Positions 23,182 through 27,046 of a stretch of DNA of 27,046 nt are shown one piece after another. The notes beneath the pieces were generated by a model. It saw nothing but the letters and a program-made list of their open reading frames with translations. It was not told the origin of the DNA and did no database searches. The position numbers and the translations under genes were made by a program. The first letter of the stretch is position 1, and the number at the start of each line of letters is the position of its first letter. The DNA is taken from the IMG/VR virus record IMGVR_UViG_3300042398_000805, positions 1 to 27,046 of that record. One strand, given 5' to 3'. This stretch comes from a virus.

Positions 23182-24888
23182 TTAGTATCCGCCGCCGCCG
23201 CGACAATCAAAGCCCCCGCGGCCTACGAACGCAAGACTTGAGACCAAAAGCATCCCCAGGCAGTCGATGGGATCTTTGGTGCAGCCCTTCTGCCCGTCGC
23301 GGCCGGTGTGCTCGGAGAGTGCGTAGGTAAGGTTGGTGCAGGTGTCGGTGATGTAGAGGGAGGGCTCGTTGAGCGCGGTGAGAGGCTGGGTGGCGTCGTA
23401 GGAGAGGAGACTATTGATGGCGGATGTGCGCTGGTCGACGGGCACGCCGGGTGCGGGAATGAAGGCCATGCCATCGTCGGTGGGGTCGTCGGATTCGGCC
23501 AGGAGGTCGATGAGGGTCGTGCCGCCGGCCTCGGAGAGCGCTGGAGAACCTCCGGCCTTGGGGTCAATCAGGCGCATGACGGGCTCGCCGTAGCCGAGTT
23601 CTGACTCGATCTGGCGGAAGAGCTTGCGGTACTCAGAGATGGAACGGCCGGCGTCTAGGGTCTGGGCGGGACCGAACTTGCCGTCGGGCTTTTCGGAGGG
23701 CAGCGCCCACTCGCCGTAGTTGCTGAAGTCCGGGAATTCGCGGACAACGATGCGTTTGCCGTCTTCGTACACTAGGAGCCACAGGCAGAACCAGTTGCGG
23801 GCTCCGGCAGGGTCGCAGACCATGTACAGCGTGCCGCCGGGTGGCACCTTGGAGGCCGGGATGCAGTGGATATCGGGGCGGAAACGGGCGAAAGCCTTGC
23901 CGATGTTGTCCGAGGCCCAGCCGTAGGCCCGGGTCAGGATCTGGCCCATGGGCGAGGTGACCAGCTTGGACTTCATCTCGTCGAAGGGGTTGTACGGGTT
24001 GTCTTCCGAGAAGAAGAACACGGTGCGCCGGTTGGTCTGGGGCTGCACCATGGTGCGGGCGGACTTACCCATGGGCCAGGTGGGCAGCGCCTGCTTGCCT
24101 TTGATGAGCTCGGCGTCGTCAAAGCGGGTGATTGCGGAGCCGGCGGTGAACTCCTTGTAGACCGAGGCAACGCCTTCGAGGGGAGTCTGGGTTACGAGGA
24201 GCTTGCCGCGGCGGGTGATCAGGCGGTAGCGCAGTGTGTCCACCCAGGATTGCGGTACAAGCTCATCGCACCAGATCATGTCGGCCTCGCGGCCCTCAAT
24301 GGTGTTCTCGCTCTGCGTGTAGTTCAGGAAGTCGCAGCGGGAGCCGTTGGGTAGGATGAATGATCCGTCGGTGAAGCCGTTTTTGCGGGAGTAGTTCAGG
24401 TAGTGGATGCGGCCCTTCTTGGTCGCCCGGAGTGCGACGGGCAGGTAGTTGTAGATCGCGGGCTGTTGCACGGTGACCGAGGTGGCGTGGGAGGTGTGAC
24501 AGCAGAGAACCGATGCGTTCTCTTTCTCGAGGAGGGTTTGAACCACGCGGCGGGCGGCCCAGAGGGTTTTACCGGCGCGGTTGCCGCCGGAGATCAGCAG
24601 TTCCTGGGTGAGCAAATACTCGGTGTTGGCGATCTCCCAGTGGTCGGGGATGTAGCCGTAGGTGTAGGGGTCGGCCTTCTCGAGGAGCACGAGCTGGGTG
24701 CGCTTCTGCTTGAGCTCGAGGGCGCGGGGGTGCGAGGCGTCGACCTTGGGGATGACGGGGTGCTGCGGTTGCTCGTTCCACCAAGCGGTGTTGCAGGCCT
24801 CGGTGCAGAAGCGTTTCTGCTTGGGGCCTTCGCGCTGCTTGATGATCTCGAAGGGCTTGGAGCAGGTGAGGCAGAGAGGTTGGCTCAT
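23182..24888 (-). CDS. terL: Terminase large subunit
   Basis: 568 residues from ATG 24888. It packages DNA into the procapsid by ATP hydrolysis and cuts the concatemer. The ATPase domain has a Walker A GGNRAGKT at 101-108 and Walker B MIWCDE at 204-209. A coupling-like TQTP lies at 233-236. The nuclease (RNase H-like) domain shows Asp359 (MVCDPAG), Asp442 (RLIDPKAG) and Asp539/Asp542 (TKDPIDCLGM). The N terminus carries a four-cysteine zinc-ribbon-like motif: CxxC at 6-9 and CxxxC at 28-32. The C terminus is Gly-rich (RGGGGY). No Shine-Dalgarno is seen; the minus strand before ATG is AT-rich (GCGAAAAATATTGATAA). Confidence 0.93.
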   Translation of the reverse strand: MSQPLCLTCSKPFEIIKQREGPKQKRFCTEACNTAWWNEQPQHPVIPKVDASHPRALELKQKRTQLVLLEKADPYTYGYIPDHWEIANTEYLLTQELLISGGNRAGKTLWAARRVVQTLLEKENASVLCCHTSHATSVTVQQPAIYNYLPVALRATKKGRIHYLNYSRKNGFTDGSFILPNGSRCDFLNYTQSENTIEGREADMIWCDELVPQSWVDTLRYRLITRRGKLLVTQTPLEGVASVYKEFTAGSAITRFDDAELIKGKQALPTWPMGKSARTMVQPQTNRRTVFFFSEDNPYNPFDEMKSKLVTSPMGQILTRAYGWASDNIGKAFARFRPDIHCIPASKVPPGGTLYMVCDPAGARNWFCLWLLVYEDGKRIVVREFPDFSNYGEWALPSEKPDGKFGPAQTLDAGRSISEYRKLFRQIESELGYGEPVMRLIDPKAGGSPALSEAGGTTLIDLLAESDDPTDDGMAFIPAPGVPVDQRTSAINSLLSYDATQPLTALNEPSLYITDTCTNLTYALSEHTGRDGQKGCTKDPIDCLGMLLVSSLAFVGRGGFDCRGGGGY

Positions 24889-25184
24889 TTATCAATATTT
24901 TTCGCTTTGGAGAACCCGTCGACTTTTACCGTCGCCGCGGATTGCCCGACCCCCTCCCCCGGGGGCCCGGGCGGCCTGGTGTCTACCTTGTGTAACGGGG
25001 TAGGACACTGGGTCTGCCGAGTGGGGCAAAAGTGTGTTTCGATCAATGTTTGCAAGGGTTTGCTGCGTGTTTGCGTGACCAAGTGAATATAACTGCTATT
25101 GTGCAAGAAAACGCTGAAACAGGCCTGAAGTCGTGGTTTTCGATGACGCTTCCACGGTAGGGGTAGGACATTTCGGGCCACTAC
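24889..25184. promoter_or_regulatory. Terminase spacer with direct repeats and hairpin
   Basis: Nearly 300 bases between the TerS-like and TerL genes with no convincing gene. An 11-base direct repeat GGGGTAGGACA lies at 24997-25007 and 25160-25170. The first copy is part of an imperfect hairpin: GTGTCTACC (24979-24987) pairs with GGTAGGACAC (24999-25008) with one bulge and an 11-base loop. A C-run/G-run palindrome (CCCCCGGGGG) lies at about 24956-24965. On the minus strand a TATATT box is visible near 25090. Packaging-site, operator or promoter function are all possible. A 98-codon frame covers the area but looks non-coding. Confidence 0.4.
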
Positions 25185-25802
25185 CTAAACCAGGTCGGGC
25201 GTCTGCTCGTCGTTCACGGGGGTCACATTGCGCTCTTTCAGGTCCTTCATCAGGTCGCGGTGGCTCACAGAGGCCGTCATGGCTAGGTGAATACTGGTGG
25301 GTTGGCCCTTAATAACAGAAAGTTTGTCTGTGAGCACAGCCACTGCGACCGGTAAACTCCTATCGTCGATCAAGTTAATAGAGGATTCAGCGAGCCTCCG
25401 TGTACCTTTCCAAATCGCAACCTCCAGGAATCCGGTCACATCACGACGCCAGTCTTCCTCATTGTCAGGGTAATCCGATGGAACCTTGACGCCTCTGATC
25501 AGCTTGAAAGCGGTTGCCTGGCATACACCGGCATCAGCAGCGATCTTCTCTAGCGGCTTGTTGTGCAGAATGCCTTCTACAACAGCATCTGCCTTCTCTT
25601 GTGTTAGTGAGTTGTTGAAGTGCTGGTTGGGGTGATGTGTCTTAACATAGCCAAGCTCTTCGGCAGCCTTGAATACCTTGTCCTGCGTTTCCTTTGGGTA
25701 CTTCGTGCTGCCTGCGAGGATACGCTGGGTGTAGACGTAGTTTACGCCTGCAGCCTCTGCGACCTTCTCAATGCTTGGCCGTTTCTTCTTCTCACCCGGC
25801 AT
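25185..25802 (-). CDS. Putative terminase small subunit with LacI-type DNA-binding domain
   Basis: 205 residues from ATG 25802, overlapping the glycosyltransferase gene by 11 bases. A TTG further upstream (25811) would add three residues. Residues 9-55 match the LacI-family headpiece (SIEKVAEAAGVNYVYTQRIL, then KETQDKVFKAAEELGY). A second helix-turn-helix at about 62-100 reads EKIAADAGVCQATAFKLIRG. The C-terminal half is helical, with LAESSINLIDDRSLPVAVAV and LTDKLSVIKGQPTSIHLA. That pattern I know from small phage DNA-binding proteins encoded just before the large terminase. No sugar-binding domain follows, so it is not a true LacI repressor. A terminase small subunit is favoured by position; a transcription regulator is the alternative. 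Confidence 0.65.
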   Translation of the reverse strand: MPGEKKKRPSIEKVAEAAGVNYVYTQRILAGSTKYPKETQDKVFKAAEELGYVKTHHPNQHFNNSLTQEKADAVVEGILHNKPLEKIAADAGVCQATAFKLIRGVKVPSDYPDNEEDWRRDVTGFLEVAIWKGTRRLAESSINLIDDRSLPVAVAVLTDKLSVIKGQPTSIHLAMTASVSHRDLMKDLKERNVTPVNDEQTPDLV

Positions 25803-26610
25803 AAGGCGCAAAGCTAAAGGGGAACTCTCCCCAGTGGTTGAGTTGCTTACGGGGCTTCATCGAGAGGTGCTTCACTCCGGCCAGGGTCATCCTGACTGCG
25901 GCAGCGTAATCCTCACTGAGATACTCGAGTTTGCCGGGCATGGATTCCATGGCCAGTGGCATCCACAGGGTCGGGAAGCGTTCGACGCGCACATCCTCGC
26001 ACCAGTCGATCCTGTATGGGCTCTGCACTCCTGACCCTTCCAGCACATCAAGTGTCGCCAGAAGGCATTTACGGGGGATTGCGAGGCATCCCGATGCGAA
26101 CATGGTGATTGGCACCAGCTCCGCTGCGCACTCAGCGTCATTCACCTGATGCTTGAGGGCCTGCAGGTGCTCCGCCTTGGGACGCAGGGCCGGCCTGGCG
26201 GGCAGTGAGCGGCACGAGTAGGGGATGCAGACGGTTGCCTGGTGTTCATGGGCCAGCTCGGCCATGCGGATGACGTCGGCCGCTGTGAACTCAATGTCGT
26301 GATCCAGTTGAATCCAGACGTCCTTGCCGCTGTCGAGGAACCACTTGGTCGCACGGCAACGGCTGCGGGATATCAGGGCATCCTCCCGGATGGTGCGCAG
26401 ATCGGTCTGCCTGTCTGAACGGGCGAACGTGGCCGTCAGGTCTACCCAGGACATCATGCAGGCTGCGCTGATGCCACCGTAGGCGTACAGCGAGACATGG
26501 ATGGACGGCCTGGTGCCTGCCTGGGTTACTGCTTGGACCTTACTGGTCGGCTGCGGTGCGTAAATGAATGGATCTTCCATCTGCGGGGATTCTGCCTTTG
26601 TTGTGGTCAT
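25792..26610 (-). CDS. GT-A-type glycosyltransferase-like protein
   Basis: 272 residues from ATG 26610, in ATGA overlap with the upstream gene and preceded by a clear GGAAGGA ribosome site. An N-terminal strand (SIHVSLYAYGG) and a helix lead to QLDHDIEFTAADVIRMAELA, where Asp103-His-Asp105 is a DxD-type metal/nucleotide-sugar motif. Further features are YSCRSLPARP, FASGCLAIPR (a GT-A core pattern) and LEYLSEDYAAAVR, where Glu233-Asp234 lies where the catalytic acidic pair is expected. HWGEFPF at the end gives a His that could complete metal binding. Phage proteins of this type may modify DNA bases, virion proteins or host surface. The substrate is not predictable. Confidence 0.75.
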   Translation of the reverse strand: MTTTKAESPQMEDPFIYAPQPTSKVQAVTQAGTRPSIHVSLYAYGGISAACMMSWVDLTATFARSDRQTDLRTIREDALISRSRCRATKWFLDSGKDVWIQLDHDIEFTAADVIRMAELAHEHQATVCIPYSCRSLPARPALRPKAEHLQALKHQVNDAECAAELVPITMFASGCLAIPRKCLLATLDVLEGSGVQSPYRIDWCEDVRVERFPTLWMPLAMESMPGKLEYLSEDYAAAVRMTLAGVKHLSMKPRKQLNHWGEFPFSFAPYAG

Positions 26611-26933
26611 GGTTCAATGTCCTTCCGTTGGCTTGCGAGGTAGAGTTCGTGGCCCTTGGTGATGAGATAGACCACGCTGCCTCGGGGCACCTGGCAGGCC
26701 GTGGCAACATCGTTCAGCGACAGGCCGCGGTCACGCAGGTCGTAGGCCTTGCGTGCCATGTCCGGCGTGTGGCGCTGCTCAGTGACTTCCGGCTCATCCT
26801 GCATGACCGGGGCTGGCGTGCCGTCCTCCTTGAACGCCATGTCCTTGGGGTACGACAGCCAGCCACGCTGCACGCCTATCTTCACAAGGTGCGGTGCCTC
26901 CATCAATAGTTTCGTTGTGTTTGTTACTATCAT
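26607..26933 (-). CDS. Small helix-turn-helix protein, 108 aa
   Basis: 108 residues from ATG 26933; an internal ATG at 26903 is possible, and neither has a good ribosome site. The C-terminal half (about 58-93) holds a helix-turn-helix: PDMARKAYDLRDRGLSLNDV followed by ATACQVPRGSVVYLITKG, like resolvase/transposase-type or MerR-like HTH units found in many small phage proteins. The N-terminal half is not recognised. It stops in ATGA overlap with the glycosyltransferase gene. A DNA-binding or regulatory role is likely but targets are unknown. Confidence 0.7.
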   Translation of the reverse strand: MIVTNTTKLLMEAPHLVKIGVQRGWLSYPKDMAFKEDGTPAPVMQDEPEVTEQRHTPDMARKAYDLRDRGLSLNDVATACQVPRGSVVYLITKGHELYLASQRKDIEP

Positions 26934-26960
26934 AACAGTGATATGTCTAATGGTGTTGCG

Positions 26961-26983
26961 GGCAAGTGCTGCCTACCCTTGCC
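26961..26983. other. Short inverted repeat upstream of the first gene
   Basis: GGCAAG (26961-26966) pairs with CTTGCC (26978-26983) across an 11-base loop, about 30 bases upstream of the first start codon (minus strand). On the plus strand it is followed by GCTTTTG, a weak terminator-like tail. The remaining right edge (26934-27046) shows no gene. A promoter for the minus-strand block would be expected here; only a loose TTGCCC / TATCAC pair is visible on the minus strand. Confidence 0.3.
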
Positions 26984-27046
26984 GCTTTTGTCTCCTATAA
27001 GCTGAAATATGCGTTGTCTATGTGCCTTGCCACTGGGACCGGGGTG

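Noticed and set aside
23171-23206. Portal start at TTG 23,206
   Set aside because: The extra residues (MSRRRRILNHFT) are read from the terminase C-terminal codons; ATG 23,170 fits a 12-base gap.
24885-25181. 98-codon frame in the terminase spacer, ending in ATGA overlap with the large terminase
   Set aside because: The overlap is tempting, but composition is unlike the other proteins, the start is a GTG without ribosome site, and the DNA holds repeats and hairpins better explained as regulatory.
1-27046. tRNA genes, CRISPR arrays, insertion sequences, integrase or attachment sites
   Set aside because: None was seen on reading both strands; gene spacing leaves almost no room except the 24,889-25,184 spacer, which has no cloverleaf or spacer-repeat pattern.

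Overview
The window looks like the packaging and virion half of a tailed bacteriophage genome, most likely a short-tailed (podovirus-type) phage. Every convincing gene lies on the minus strand, so the transcript runs from about 27,000 down to 1. The identification rests on a terminase with intact ATPase and nuclease motifs, a portal, a scaffold, a major capsid protein resembling the DUF5309/SU10 group, an adaptor plus a nozzle-like tail protein, and a row of Gln/Ala-rich internal virion proteins ending in a 2,021-residue polyvalent protein. No integrase, polymerase or endolysin is present. The host cannot be named. By eye the DNA is fairly GC-rich with AT-richer islands, and most genes lack a good Shine-Dalgarno site and instead overlap their neighbour as ATGA or GTGA.

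Layout in transcription order: a helix-turn-helix protein, a glycosyltransferase-like protein and a terminase-small-subunit-like protein carrying a LacI-type DNA-binding domain (26,933-25,185). Next is a roughly 300-base spacer with an 11-base direct repeat and a hairpin. Then come the large terminase, portal, an 80-residue protein, scaffold and major capsid protein (24,888-18,689), closed by a strong hairpin-plus-T-tract terminator. After it are three small unknown or structural proteins, a fibre-like protein, two small proteins, two small membrane (holin-like) proteins, and a lipoprotein overlapped out of frame by a 57-residue gene, reminiscent of Rz/Rz1 (18,634-15,369). Next is a small basic protein, the adaptor (with two chitin-binding-like repeats), the nozzle protein, a fibre and an accessory protein (15,372-10,219). 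The last block (10,222-203) is the ejection or internal-protein block: a GNAT/T7 gp13-like protein, two Gln/Ala/Gly-rich proteins, a cupin, a DDxxD helical protein, a 558-residue protein and the giant polyvalent protein. A fibre-like gene runs off the left edge.

The most notable observation is a 56-residue gene with its own strong ribosome binding site inside the giant gene in another reading frame (3,130-3,300). It resembles a stand-alone small protein family common in phages. It sits exactly where a repeated C-terminal module of the giant protein first ends, suggesting that the giant protein arose by fusion of two genes across a small gene that remained translatable. The giant protein also repeats an aromatic-Met-Pro-Ala motif five times at apparent domain boundaries and carries a zincin HExxH protease motif, which suggests processing. 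All assignments are from reading the sequence; no database search was run.
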